Shown here piece after piece: positions 9,782 through 19,294 of a stretch of 64,000 nt of DNA. The notes below the pieces were generated by a model that searched no databases, had not been told where the DNA came from, and was given only the letters and a program-made list of their open reading frames with translations. The stretch comes from Desulfolinea sp050305405 (GTDB lineage: Bacteria; Chloroflexota; Anaerolineae; Anaerolineales; Villigracilaceae): positions 124,001 through 188,000 of the forward strand of contig JBNLFG010000009.1 of the NCBI GenBank assembly GCA_050305405.1, written 5' to 3'. A program made the position numbers and the translations under genes. How positions within the stretch are numbered: the stretch's first letter is position 1; each line of letters starts with the position of its first letter.

Positions 9782-12700
9782 ATGACTGAACACAATATCT
9801 TACCCACAAACGAAGATTTTTCTGTCGATAAAATGAACAAAGAAGCAGAAAACAGTGCTTTTCGAACAGGCATGATTATCTTTGGTGCATCCATCGTCAC
9901 GATAGCCTACTCTCTTTTCACCGCATCCCAGATAGGTGCCTGGCAGATGTATTTCTTGGCAGGCATGACTGTAGTTATGGCAGTAGCAACATTCACAGCC
10001 ATGCGTACCATTCGTACAGGAAATATCAAGGCCGGCGTTTGGATGATGATCATCGGCCTGTTCATTATGGCCCTTATAGTAACCTTGCTAATATCAAATA
10101 TTGGCCTGACAGCAGGGCTTAGCACAGTCGTCTTTACTTTTATCATTGTCAATAAAACACTGCCTCCAAAAGATATCCGGCAAGCCCTGATTGCCAGCAT
10201 CACTGTAGCGACTGTGGGAGTAATACTCAGTTCAATAAAACTGGAATACCGCTTATTGGTGCCAGAACTTCAAAACCTTTTCCTTGTAATTCTTGCCGCA
10301 GCCGTATTGCTGACAGGCTACTTCATTGCGCGTCAGGCATGGGCAGGCAGCTTGCGTAACAAACTGCAGGTTGCCTTTATTAGCGTGGTCGTCGTTTCCA
10401 CAGGTGTGCTGGCTGTATTCGCAGCAAGCGTAACAAACAACATTCTTCAACAGAATTTAGAGCGTGAATTGTCATCGATAAGTCTTAGGCGCGCAATCAG
10501 CATCGGCGACCTGCTCAACGAACAGATCAACACCCTCATCACGCTATCACTGGATAATATTTTGCAACAAGCGGTAAAAAGGGAAAATCAAACTTACGAA
10601 GGCAGCGACGCAGTTGCCATTCAAGCAACACTTGATGCAAAGGATGCACAATGGCGCGCTGCAGATCAAGCAAATAATAACGCCGATCCCTTGGTACAGG
10701 AACGCTTGACCAGTGATGTTGCGCTGGATTTGCTTGAGTACAAAGAAAGCTTCCCGAACAACGCCGAGGTTTTCATTACTGACGTTTACGGCGGCTTGGC
10801 TGGAAGCACCGACCGCACATCTGACTACTATCAGGCTGATGAGGATTGGTGGCAGGCCGCATACAATAACGGAAAAGGTGCTGTGTTCATCGGTAACCCG
10901 GCATTCGACGAAAGTACAGGCCAGCTCGGTGTGCAAATTGCTTTGCCAATACACGATCAGGAGACAGGTGAACTTATAGGTGTTCTGAGAACAACTTATG
11001 TGATGACTGCGCTTAGAACAATTCTAGCGGCTAACATAGGTGAAACCGGACGTGCGGATCTATACATTCCAGGGGACACCGTCACTTACATCAATCAGAC
11101 GGGCTTTGAAGAAGCTGAACCGGGCTTGCTTGAGCAATTACAAGCAGCGGGTCAGGGGAAGGTGGAACTGGTTTACGAAGGTTCGCTTAGCGTTATTACC
11201 CAAGCGCAAGTCTCCTCGCTGGAAAACAATGCAGATATTGAAAATCTGGACTGGACAGTAGTATTTCACCAAGATCGAGATGAAGTTTTCAAGCCAGTGA
11301 ACGCACAAATCCAAAACTTCCTCATCATCATTCTTATTGTTATTGCTCTTGCAGCAGCAGCAGCTTTCGGCGTCTCAGGTTATCTGGTCAGACCTATTTC
11401 CGAGCTCACGCAGACAGCTGAGGAAGTATCTGCAGGCAATCTGGGAAGTCGCGCAGAAGTGACCACCACCGATGAGATCGGCACACTGGCGACAGCCTTC
11501 AACGCCATGACTTCTCAGCTCCAAAACACATTACAAGGTTTGGAGCAGCGTGTGGCAGATCGTACTCGGAACATCGAATTGGCAGCTGAAGTTGGCCGCT
11601 CGGTCTCGCAAGTGCGTGAATTACACACCATGCTAGAAGACGCCTGTGAGCTTATCCAGAATGAGTTTGATCTGTACTATGTGCAGGTGTACTTGACAAA
11701 CCCAAGCTTGACCACCCTGGAATTAGAAGCTGGCACAGGGGAGGTTGGTATGCAATTGCTCGAACGCCGCCACAGCTTGCCACTCAGCGCCGCTTCAATC
11801 AATGGTCGCGCAGCCCTTGAAAGAAGCTCTGTCGTAATCCCCGATACCGCTCAAAGCACAACATTCCATAGCAACCCGCTCTTACCTGAGACACGCGGCG
11901 AGATGGCAGTCCCGCTTATCGTGGGTAGCAGAACTGTAGGCGTGCTCGATATGCAGAGCCGTGAACCGGATGTCTTGACGAACGAAATTCTCCCCGCCTT
12001 TGAAGCGCTCGCCGGTCAGTTAGCGGTTGCTATCCAAAACGCGAATCTGCTCGAAGAAGCGCAGCAAGCTCGGGCGGATGTCGAGGCGCAGGCTCGCCGT
12101 CAAATTCGTTCAGATTGGGCATCTCATCTGGATTCTATTCACAGGCCACAAAAAATTGGCTATCTCTTTGATCACGACACAGTAACATCCTTCGCTGAGT
12201 TGGAAGATGAGCATCTGCCAACTGAAGGAGAATCGCTTTCTGCGCCAATCGAATTAATTGGAGAAGAACTCGGCTCTCTGGTTGTAGAGTTGGATGAAGG
12301 CCAGCAAAACGAGCAAAATAGTGAACTAGTCGAGATTGTTGCCCGGCAAGTTGCCCAGCAAATCGAAAACCTGCGCTTGTTGGAAGAAGCTGAGCGCTAT
12401 CGCCAAGAATCAGAAGAAACGGCACGCAGACAAACGCGCGAAGGCTGGCAGCGATATATCGCATCGCGCGATAAGGAAATGCTGAAATATTCATACGACC
12501 TCAATGAAGTTCGTCCAAACGCGAATGCCGAAAATGGTCAAGCAATGTTCACACTGCCCTTGCGAGCTCGTGACGAGGAAGTTGGCAGTTTGGCCGTTCA
12601 GGGGATAGCTCCAGAAGATGAAAATTCTATCCAATTGGTTAATACAATCGCCGAACGTCTCAGCGAGCACATTGAGGGGTTACGCCTCTTCGAGGAAACC

Positions 12701-13408
12701 AAACAAGGCCAACTTGAGCTTGATAAACGTGCCCAGCAACTTTCAACGGTAGCAAATATCAGTACCGCAACATCCACCATCCAGGACACCGAAGAAATGC
12801 TGGCAACCCTGGTGCACCTAACACAACGCGGTTTTGGTCTCTACCATGCGCATGTATTTACTTATCACGAAAACACAGATGATTTGCAAATTGTTGCCTG
12901 CGGTTACCGTGAAGGTGATGAACATGAAGGTACACATGGCACAGCGCCAATCCCGCTTTCTCAGGGACAATCACTCGTAGCCCGCGCAGGCCGTACTCGC
13001 AAACCTGTTATCGTCAACGATGTGCAAAACGAACCTGGCTGGCTACCAAACGCATTTCTGCCCGAAACACGCGCAGAACTCGCTGTCCCAATGATCGTTG
13101 GTGACCAATTGATGGGTGTGCTTGATATTCAATCAGAACATCTTAATGCCTTCACCGAGCAAGATGCGAACATCCAACTCACACTTGCTGCACAGGTCGC
13201 GATTGCGCTTCAAAACGCTTACTCCTTCGAAAATGCACAAAAACAAGCGGAACGCGAGACCATGTTGAACACTATCGGTCAGAAAATCCAAAGCGCAACA
13301 TCTGTCGAAGCAGTGCTTCAGATCGCCGCGCGTGAACTTGGTCAAGCCCTTGGCGCTCCAATGACTATCGCTCAACTCAGCATCAAAGACCAAGAAGAAA
13401 ACGACTAA
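9782..13408 (+). CDS. Membrane sensor with dCache, HAMP and a chain of GAF modules, no kinase
   Basis: The protein has 1208 residues and an AGGAG site 8 bases before the ATG. It has a multi-span N-terminus (about 20-180), a span at about 197-220, and an outside double-Cache region (about 225-510) containing DVYGGLAGSTDRTSDYYQ and GVQIALPI, as in dCache_1 sensors. A span at about 513-538 and HAMP (about 538-600) follow. The cytoplasmic part contains a GAF domain (about 605-755), two shortened GAF-like modules that start with an R-x2-R-x2-W-x3-I/L pattern (about 765-970) and a final GAF (about 980-1145). No kinase or other output domain is present. The short modules are related to those in the downstream kinase, which suggests that the two proteins form hetero-oligomers. 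Confidence 0.85.
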   Translation: MTEHNILPTNEDFSVDKMNKEAENSAFRTGMIIFGASIVTIAYSLFTASQIGAWQMYFLAGMTVVMAVATFTAMRTIRTGNIKAGVWMMIIGLFIMALIVTLLISNIGLTAGLSTVVFTFIIVNKTLPPKDIRQALIASITVATVGVILSSIKLEYRLLVPELQNLFLVILAAAVLLTGYFIARQAWAGSLRNKLQVAFISVVVVSTGVLAVFAASVTNNILQQNLERELSSISLRRAISIGDLLNEQINTLITLSLDNILQQAVKRENQTYEGSDAVAIQATLDAKDAQWRAADQANNNADPLVQERLTSDVALDLLEYKESFPNNAEVFITDVYGGLAGSTDRTSDYYQADEDWWQAAYNNGKGAVFIGNPAFDESTGQLGVQIALPIHDQETGELIGVLRTTYVMTALRTILAANIGETGRADLYIPGDTVTYINQTGFEEAEPGLLEQLQAAGQGKVELVYEGSLSVITQAQVSSLENNADIENLDWTVVFHQDRDEVFKPVNAQIQNFLIIILIVIALAAAAAFGVSGYLVRPISELTQTAEEVSAGNLGSRAEVTTTDEIGTLATAFNAMTSQLQNTLQGLEQRVADRTRNIELAAEVGRSVSQVRELHTMLEDACELIQNEFDLYYVQVYLTNPSLTTLELEAGTGEVGMQLLERRHSLPLSAASINGRAALERSSVVIPDTAQSTTFHSNPLLPETRGEMAVPLIVGSRTVGVLDMQSREPDVLTNEILPAFEALAGQLAVAIQNANLLEEAQQARADVEAQARRQIRSDWASHLDSIHRPQKIGYLFDHDTVTSFAELEDEHLPTEGESLSAPIELIGEELGSLVVELDEGQQNEQNSELVEIVARQVAQQIENLRLLEEAERYRQESEETARRQTREGWQRYIASRDKEMLKYSYDLNEVRPNANAENGQAMFTLPLRARDEEVGSLAVQGIAPEDENSIQLVNTIAERLSEHIEGLRLFEETKQGQLELDKRAQQLSTVANISTATSTIQDTEEMLATLVHLTQRGFGLYHAHVFTYHENTDDLQIVACGYREGDEHEGTHGTAPIPLSQGQSLVARAGRTRKPVIVNDVQNEPGWLPNAFLPETRAELAVPMIVGDQLMGVLDIQSEHLNAFTEQDANIQLTLAAQVAIALQNAYSFENAQKQAERETMLNTIGQKIQSATSVEAVLQIAARELGQALGAPMTIAQLSIKDQEEND

Positions 13409-13435
13409 CTATCAGCGGTTCAGGAGAACTTGCTT

Positions 13436-15919
13436 ATGGCTACCGATAAATCGAAAAAGACAAAAGCATCACCGCCTCCAAAAGACGGTGATGCCAAAAA
13501 AACAACTCAGAAGGGCAGCGAGATGCTGAAGAGAACCGAAAAACTCTTCGCTGATCTTGGCACCCTGGCAACCAATGAAGCACCTGCCGAAAGCAAAAAA
13601 GCAACCCAAAAGAAGGCTTCAAAAAAAACCGCATCATCTCCTGCAGAAACAGAAGAGATGAAGCTCAGGCAGGAGCTAGCCTTGCTGCGCGCTCGCATCC
13701 GCGAACTGGAAATGCACGACGAAGCTAAACCTAAAACTCGCTATGCCCCATCAATAATCTACGAAGACGAGAAAATCGGCTATGCTTTCGAAAAAGACAC
13801 CCTTAATCCAATCAGAGGGACCAACCCTGATCGAAAACCAAAGAACCCCCTGCAGGCGCCGCTAACCTCCACTGGCACAACGATCGGAAACATGCTCCTG
13901 GATGCCGATGAAGATAAGCAGTGGCAACCCGAGGAAGAAGAGCTGCTCAAGAACGTTGCCCAGCAAGCCTCTCTCCAAATCCAGAGCTTGCGTCTCCTCT
14001 CTGCTGCCGAACGCGCCCGTCTTGAAGCTGAAGAAGCCACCCGTCGCTTCATGCACGAAAACTGGGATAATTATCTGGATGCGATCCACCAAAACGAAAA
14101 GATCGGATATGCCTACGACCAAGCCTCCGTAACCCCCTTCCTCGACGATACCGACCCCGATACTTATCAGGCTACCGTTAAAGTAATGGAAGAGCAAATC
14201 GGAAAATTAGCCGTTAAACACACTACCGATCAACCTCTCAACGACGACGAAAAGAAAATGGTCGCATCCGTTGCCGAACAGGTTGCCCAACAAGTCGAAA
14301 ACATCCGCCTCCTGGCAGATGCCGCTCGTGCCCGTGCCGAGGCTGAGGAGGCCACCCGCCGCCTAACGCAAGAAAGTTGGCAAGAGTTTGCCGCCCGCAA
14401 CCAAGATGAACAAATCCTAAGCTTTATCTACGACAACATACAAGTCTCCCCACTCAAAGACGGCAAACTCCCGGAAAATGTAAACTTTTCTGTCCCCATT
14501 GAAGTACGCGGGGCAAAGATCGGTGAACTAGCCGTTGCGGGTGAAGAAAAAATCAATCAAGAATCATTCAACCTCGCCCAGGAAATTGCCTCGCGCACCA
14601 GCCTGCATATTGAGAGTTTGCGCCTCCTCGAAGAAACTGAGCGTGGTCGTCAACAGCTCGACAAACGCGCAGCCGAGCTGGAAACAGTGGCCAAAGTGAG
14701 TACTGCTGCGGCGGCCATCCGTGAACCGGAATCGCTACTCCGCTCCGTTGTAGACCTCACAAATTACAGCTTTAAACTCTTCCACACCTCTGTTTTCCTG
14801 CTCGAAGAACTCGAAGATAACACAAAGATACTCAACCTCTTTGCCGCATCAGGAAGAATTGGGCAAAAACTGCTGGAGCAAGGTCTTAAGATAGATTTCA
14901 ATCAAAAAAAATCGGTCGTCGCAAAAGCTGCCCGTGAGTTAGAAGCTATCGTAGTGACTGATACGGAAATCGATTCCTTTTTCCTTACCCACCCACAACT
15001 TCCCCAAACCCGTAGCGAGATGGCAATCCCAATGGTGGTTGCAGACAAGTTAATTGGCATCTTCGACGTACAATCGGAGAAACCCCATTATTTCACAGAA
15101 GAAGATATGCAAACCTACACCACGCTCGCATCACAAACTGCGGTAGCTTTGCAGAACGCACAGCTCTACGATGAACAAATTGCAACGGTATCACGCTTGC
15201 GTGAGCTTGATCACCTGAAATCATCATTCCTCGCCAATATGAGCCACGAACTCCGTACCCCGCTCAACTCAATCTCGGGTTTTACCCAAGTCATGCTCGA
15301 AGGCCTGGATGGTGATCTCACCAATGAGATGGAAGAAGATCTTGGGCTAATCGACAAGAATGCCAATCACCTGCTCAACCTGATCAACGAAGTACTCGAC
15401 ATGGCAAAGATCGAAGCAGGGCGTCTTTCAGTCACTGTCGAACCCACCAACCTTTACCAGATTTTGGAAGATGTCGTCAAATCCACCGCCCCATTGGCTC
15501 GTGGTAACAAGTTGAGCATGGAACTCGAAAACAAACTTGATCCCGAACAAATCATCATCATTGACGGTATGCGTATCCAACAGGTGATGATTAACTTAAT
15601 CGGTAACTCGATGAAATTCACGAAAGACGGCGGCATCCATATCCACGCAGAACAAGTTGATGAGATTATTCGCATCGTCGTCCGAGACACAGGCATAGGC
15701 ATCCCGCCTGATCAAACGGAGCTGATCTTTGAAGCCTTCAGTCAGGTAGACACATCCACAACCCGTAAAGTTGGTGGAACGGGCTTAGGCTTGCCTATTA
15801 GCAGACGTTTTGTTGAAATGCATAATGGGCGTCTCTGGGCAGAGAGCACCGGAGTATACGGCGAAGGCTCCGTCTTCACCCTTGAACTTCCGGTTATATT
15901 GCCTGAAACTGAAGAGTAG
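13436..15919 (+). CDS. Soluble GAF-array histidine kinase
   Basis: An ATG at 13436 fits a GGAG site 9 bases upstream; a TTG at 13430 would be too close. The 827-residue protein has no membrane span. It begins with a Lys/Ala-rich disordered stretch (1-70), then three short GAF-like modules containing E-x-I-G/L-x-Y/F-x-Y/F (about 95-400), then a GAF domain (about 405-580). HisKA follows with H-box FLANMSHELRTPLN, then HATPase_c with N-box QVMINLIGNSMKFT, G1 DTGIGIP and G2 GGTGLGLPISRR. All key catalytic motifs are intact. It is the only kinase in the locus, so it probably serves the three upstream membrane sensors. Its likely phosphate acceptors are the two stand-alone receivers just downstream. 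Confidence 0.9.
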   Translation: MATDKSKKTKASPPPKDGDAKKTTQKGSEMLKRTEKLFADLGTLATNEAPAESKKATQKKASKKTASSPAETEEMKLRQELALLRARIRELEMHDEAKPKTRYAPSIIYEDEKIGYAFEKDTLNPIRGTNPDRKPKNPLQAPLTSTGTTIGNMLLDADEDKQWQPEEEELLKNVAQQASLQIQSLRLLSAAERARLEAEEATRRFMHENWDNYLDAIHQNEKIGYAYDQASVTPFLDDTDPDTYQATVKVMEEQIGKLAVKHTTDQPLNDDEKKMVASVAEQVAQQVENIRLLADAARARAEAEEATRRLTQESWQEFAARNQDEQILSFIYDNIQVSPLKDGKLPENVNFSVPIEVRGAKIGELAVAGEEKINQESFNLAQEIASRTSLHIESLRLLEETERGRQQLDKRAAELETVAKVSTAAAAIREPESLLRSVVDLTNYSFKLFHTSVFLLEELEDNTKILNLFAASGRIGQKLLEQGLKIDFNQKKSVVAKAARELEAIVVTDTEIDSFFLTHPQLPQTRSEMAIPMVVADKLIGIFDVQSEKPHYFTEEDMQTYTTLASQTAVALQNAQLYDEQIATVSRLRELDHLKSSFLANMSHELRTPLNSISGFTQVMLEGLDGDLTNEMEEDLGLIDKNANHLLNLINEVLDMAKIEAGRLSVTVEPTNLYQILEDVVKSTAPLARGNKLSMELENKLDPEQIIIIDGMRIQQVMINLIGNSMKFTKDGGIHIHAEQVDEIIRIVVRDTGIGIPPDQTELIFEAFSQVDTSTTRKVGGTGLGLPISRRFVEMHNGRLWAESTGVYGEGSVFTLELPVILPETEE

Positions 15920-15969
15920 CGCTCACCCTAACAAAAAAACAATATTGCAAGTTCACCAACAAAAAAGAT

Positions 15970-15978
15970 TGATATAAT
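15970..15978 (+). promoter_or_regulatory. Extended -10 promoter for the receiver genes
   Basis: TGATATAAT (TGn followed by a perfect TATAAT) lies 30 bases before the receiver start at 16008. No good -35 is seen at 17 bases, as expected for an extended -10 promoter. It would let the receivers be transcribed separately from the sensor operon. Confidence 0.55.
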
Positions 15979-16007
15979 AACCGTATAAAACCAACTGGAG
16001 AGAAAGT

Positions 16008-16394
16008 ATGCCTGCATACAACATCTTATACATTGAAGACAATCCTGACAACATGCGCCTGGTAAGAAGGGCATTGGAAGCAAAAGGCTATGTTGTTCAC
16101 GGTGCAGTTAATGGTCTGGCAGGAATTCAAAAAGCACAGAGTCTGGAACCCCATCTCATCTTGCTTGACATTAACCTCCCTGATATTGACGGATATGAGG
16201 TTGCTCGCCGACTGCGACAACATCGCAGCAACACCTTACGCTACTGCCCCATCATTGCTATTACAGCTAATACCCTCAAAGGAGATGCTGCAAAAGCGCT
16301 GGACGCGGGTTGTGACGTCTACATGTCCAAACCGATCAATATTCGAGAACTGTGGGCACGTGTAGAAGCCTTCATGCCCGATGAAGCTTCTTAA
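16008..16394 (+). CDS. Stand-alone response regulator receiver protein
   Basis: The 128-residue protein is a single CheY-like receiver domain with no output domain. The acidic pocket is E10/D11, the phospho-acceptor is D54 in LLDINLPD, the switch threonine is T86 in AITAN, and the conserved lysine is K108 in MSKPI. A GGAGAG site precedes the ATG. It is very likely phosphorylated by the kinase encoded directly upstream. The lack of an output domain points to a DivK/CheY-type protein-protein switch or a phosphorelay shuttle. The 3' end is 59 bases from a second receiver gene. Confidence 0.92.
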   Translation: MPAYNILYIEDNPDNMRLVRRALEAKGYVVHGAVNGLAGIQKAQSLEPHLILLDINLPDIDGYEVARRLRQHRSNTLRYCPIIAITANTLKGDAAKALDAGCDVYMSKPINIRELWARVEAFMPDEAS

Positions 16395-16453
16395 CCAGTG
16401 GTTCATAACCTCCAAAAAAATCTTCACACACCTGATAAGGTAAGGACCCCTAC

Positions 16454-16819
16454 ATGGCAACAATATTACTCATTGAGGATATTGCCGATAATGCGACTTT
16501 AGTAAAAAAAGCGGTACAAGCGAAAGGAATTGAATTTTTCTGGGCACCCAACGCAACTGAGGGGTTGAAAATGGCGCTAGAGATCCGACCAGACCTGATC
16601 CTGCTTGATCTCGGTCTCCCCGATGTGGACGGACAAACCCTCTCCACATGGATCAAAGACGAAAAAACCATCTGGGATATTCCCATCATCGTTATGACAG
16701 CCTGGCCGGAAACAACCGCACAACAAATGATCAGTGCCTATCAGCTTGATGGTTACATAGGCAAGCCATTTAACCTGAAGGCCTTCTGGGGAATCATCAA
16801 CAAATTCATCCCAGAATAA
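16454..16819 (+). CDS. Stand-alone response regulator receiver protein
   Basis: The 121-residue CheY-like receiver has an acidic pocket (IEDI), acceptor D52 in LLDLGLPD, T82 in VMTAW and K104 in GKPF. It has no output domain. It is only distantly similar to the receiver just upstream, so the pair is not a recent duplication. The short 7-base gap to the following acetyltransferase gene suggests co-transcription. It probably receives phosphate from the soluble kinase at 13436-15919 or from the upstream receiver through a relay; the sequence cannot tell these apart. Confidence 0.92.
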   Translation: MATILLIEDIADNATLVKKAVQAKGIEFFWAPNATEGLKMALEIRPDLILLDLGLPDVDGQTLSTWIKDEKTIWDIPIIVMTAWPETTAQQMISAYQLDGYIGKPFNLKAFWGIINKFIPE

Positions 16820-16826
16820 AACAGTT

Positions 16827-17669
16827 ATGGCATTAAAAATCACCCCAGCAGCAAAATTTACGGTTGACCAACTAACAAATTTCTACAATCAAACCCGCGT
16901 TGATTATCTGGTTCCAATGCCTATGAGCGTAGACGTAATGGGGGAATATATCCACGATTTTGATGTCGATCTCAACCTATCCCCGATAGTACACGATGCC
17001 GAAACAGGACAATTTCTTGGCTTAGGCATGCTCGGTGTTCGTGAAGACAAAACATGGGTCACACGCCTCGGCGTACTCCCCAACACGCGGCGTACCGGCG
17101 CTGGTAGCGCAGCGATGGATGCAATGCTTGAAGCCTCCCAGAGAATTGGCGCAAAAAAAGTCATTCTTGAAGTCATCAAAAACAACACTCCCGCGCAAAC
17201 GCTCTTCAAAAAAAGTGGTTTCCGTCAAACAATCGAATTGCTCGTCCTTCGACGTGCTCCGTTAAGACCCCCCCTCAGCCCCGAAGGTGAGATCACTTGG
17301 CTTTACCGCAATGATGCTCTTGATGCCCTACGCTCTTATCCTCACCACCTCACATGGATAAACGCTATCGAATCAATGGAAAATGCCAGTATGTTTCAAG
17401 GTTTTTCTCTCGCAATGAAAAGCGGCGCTAAAGCGTGGATGGTTTACCGCCACAAAAAGCACTCCATCACCCACTTCGTCTTCCACACCGAGCGCGGAAA
17501 CCCAGCTAAAATGGCACGCAACCTGCTCATTTACCTGCACCTCCAATATCATCGCATGGATGCCTACGCCGAAAACTTCTTCGCCGATGATCCCCATCTG
17601 CCCGCCTTCTTTGATCTCGGCTATTTCGAAGCTTTCCGCCGCATAGAAATGACCAACGAGAGCATCTAG
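16827..17669 (+). CDS. GNAT family N-acetyltransferase, two-domain
   Basis: The 280-residue protein has a GNAT fold in its first ~140 residues. The acetyl-CoA motif A is seen as RRTGAGSAAMDAMLEAS, preceded by the beta-4 strand WVTRLGVLPN. The C-terminal half (about 150-280) looks like a second, degenerate acetyltransferase-type domain without motif A. The start codon lies 7 bases after the receiver stop with a poor ribosome site, so translation may be coupled. The substrate is unknown. Its place at the end of a signalling cluster hints at, but does not show, a role as an effector of that pathway. Confidence 0.8.
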   Translation: MALKITPAAKFTVDQLTNFYNQTRVDYLVPMPMSVDVMGEYIHDFDVDLNLSPIVHDAETGQFLGLGMLGVREDKTWVTRLGVLPNTRRTGAGSAAMDAMLEASQRIGAKKVILEVIKNNTPAQTLFKKSGFRQTIELLVLRRAPLRPPLSPEGEITWLYRNDALDALRSYPHHLTWINAIESMENASMFQGFSLAMKSGAKAWMVYRHKKHSITHFVFHTERGNPAKMARNLLIYLHLQYHRMDAYAENFFADDPHLPAFFDLGYFEAFRRIEMTNESI

Positions 17670-17691
17670 GCAAAACTTCTTTCGACTTTCC

Positions 17692-17723
17692 AAGAGCAGA
17701 TTTTCAAAAATCTGCTCTTTTCC
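17692..17723 (+). terminator. Intrinsic terminator
   Basis: AAGAGCAGATTTT (17692-17704) pairs with AAAATCTGCTCTT (17707-17719) and is followed by TTCCTTT. It sits 23 bases after the acetyltransferase stop and closes the sensory/receiver region. Confidence 0.8.
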
Positions 17724-17934
17724 TTTAAAAAGTGCCTTGCACCTGTATCTCACAAACTGCGAAGACATCTCATCCAACAAGTAGGTGCCATGCACTTAAA
17801 AACCCGCTCATTATCTTTGTCACAATCACTCAAGCAAAACGTCCACTTAAATGTGAAGAATTAATAAAATATGTCTCTTTTCTGTTACGATTGCATCTAA
17901 ACAAACAAAATACTCATCCTTAATGGAGAAAACA

Positions 17935-18291
17935 ATGAAAATCCTTATCAGTGCAACATCCGACTCAATTGACGCTCAATTTGATCCTCGCTTTGGGCGC
18001 GGCGGCTACTTTGTTTTTATCGACACCGAAACCGAAGCATGGACTGCCGAAGCCAATGCAGGCACCCTAGCCAGCGCAGGCGCAGGGATTCATGCCGCCC
18101 AGCAAGCCAGCAAAAACGAAGTAGATGCCGTCATCAGCGGACACTTTGGCCCCAAAGCCTTCGATGCCCTCACCGCCGCAGGGATCGAAATGTACGAAGC
18201 CAACGGTGGCACCGTCCGTGACGTGTTGGCAAAGTTCAAAGCCGGCGAACTGCCCAAAGGCGAAAAGGGCGAATCTGGACACAGTCACTAA
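17935..18291 (+). CDS. NifX/NafY-type dinitrogenase iron-molybdenum cofactor biosynthesis family protein
   Basis: The start at 17935 is chosen because GGAG (17925-17928) is 6 bases upstream; an ATG at 17923 would overlap that site. The 118-residue protein fits the small NifB/NifX/NafY-type fold: MKILISATS start, a D-P-R-F-G-R-x-x-Y-F-V block and a glycine-rich IHAAQQ centre with VISGHFGPKAFDAL. Outside nitrogenase clusters this family binds iron-sulfur or metal cofactors in anaerobes. The protein ends in a short GHSH tail that could bind metal. It stands upstream of two MinD-type ferredoxin ATPases and a MIP18 protein, a common grouping that points to cluster assembly or electron transfer, not nitrogen fixation. 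Confidence 0.85.
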   Translation: MKILISATSDSIDAQFDPRFGRGGYFVFIDTETEAWTAEANAGTLASAGAGIHAAQQASKNEVDAVISGHFGPKAFDALTAAGIEMYEANGGTVRDVLAKFKAGELPKGEKGESGHSH

Positions 18292-18297
18292 AAAATC

Positions 18298-18433
18298 CAG
18301 CCCCTGAGCGGAGGGCTGAACGATAGAGAAGCCCGTAGTCGAAGGGCGGCATTACCAGAGAACGCCGTCCTTCGACTGCGCTCATCTTGTAGCTTGCCCT
18401 GAGCTTGGTCGAAGGGTCGCTCCGCTCTGGAAC
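18298..18433. repeat. Dispersed palindromic repeat family A, long copy
   Basis: The element begins CAGCCCCTGAGCGGAGGGC and ends CTCCGCTCTGGAACT. Inner arms GTAGTCGAAGGGCGG and CGCCGTCCTTCGACTGCG are inverted copies. The stretch GAGCGGAGGGCTGAACGATA is shared exactly with the copy at 20184-20295. It carries an additional ~40-base GAGCTTGGTCGAAGGG block and lies directly before the start of the first MinD-type gene. Confidence 0.85.
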
Positions 18434-18454
18434 TAGATTATTATTCAAAACCTT

Positions 18455-19294
18455 ATGAAAATAGCCATAGCCAGCGGGAAAGGCGGCACAGGCAAAACCA
18501 CCGTAGCGATCAACTTGGCGCTCGCCCTTGAAGGCGAACCCATTCAGGTCATCGACTGCGACGTGGAAGAACCCAACGCCCACCTTTTCCTACATCCAAC
18601 ATTCAACGAGCAAAAAAGCGTCGATATTCTCATCCCCGAAGTGGATGAAGAGAGCTGCTCCTTCTGCGGCACATGTGCGGAAGTCTGCGAATTTCACGCC
18701 ATTGCCGTTCTGGGCAAAAAAGTGCTCGTCTTCCCCGAACTCTGTCACGGCTGCGGGAGCTGTACCACCAACTGCCCTGAACATGCCATCCATGAAGTCC
18801 CCCGCCCGATGGGCACGCTCGAACGTGGCACAGCAGGGACGATCCAATTTGCACAAGGGCGCATGGACGTGGGTGAAGCGATGGCAGTCCCTGTCATCCA
18901 CCAACTCAAAAAGTGGACACTGCCTGACCACACCGTCATCATCGACTCGCCGCCCGGAGCATCCTGCCCCGTCGTCGAAGCCTTGCGGGGTGCAGATTTC
19001 GTCCTGCTCGTCACCGAGCCCACGCCTTTTGGTCTGCACGATCTCAAGGGTGCGGTCGAAGTAACCCGTGAGATCGGCATCCCGCTTGGGGTTCTCATCA
19101 ACAGGTCTGATGTCGGGGATGGATCGGTCGAGCACTGGTGCCAAGATAACGGTGTCCCAATCCTCATGCAAATCCCACTCGACAGACGGATCGCAGAATC
19201 CTATTCCAATGGTGTACCGATGGTGCAAGCCATCCCCGAATACAAAGAAAAATTCGTGGCGCTCTACCAATCCATTCAGGAGGCAGTCGCATGA
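18455..19294 (+). CDS. MinD-superfamily P-loop ATPase with inserted ferredoxin domain
   Basis: The 279-residue protein has a deviant Walker A motif GKGGTGKTT (residues 8-16), a VIDCDVEEPN Walker A' region and DSPPGASCP as Walker B. Two 4Fe-4S motifs are inserted at residues 68-110: C68-x2-C71-x2-C74-x3-C78 and C97-x2-C100-x2-C103-x3-C107. Such proteins are thought to use ATP to handle or transfer iron-sulfur clusters or electrons, but the biochemical role is poorly defined. The stop overlaps the next start by four bases (ATGA). The gene product next door has the same eight-cysteine spacing, so the two very likely form a heterodimer. Confidence 0.9.
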   Translation: MKIAIASGKGGTGKTTVAINLALALEGEPIQVIDCDVEEPNAHLFLHPTFNEQKSVDILIPEVDEESCSFCGTCAEVCEFHAIAVLGKKVLVFPELCHGCGSCTTNCPEHAIHEVPRPMGTLERGTAGTIQFAQGRMDVGEAMAVPVIHQLKKWTLPDHTVIIDSPPGASCPVVEALRGADFVLLVTEPTPFGLHDLKGAVEVTREIGIPLGVLINRSDVGDGSVEHWCQDNGVPILMQIPLDRRIAESYSNGVPMVQAIPEYKEKFVALYQSIQEAVA

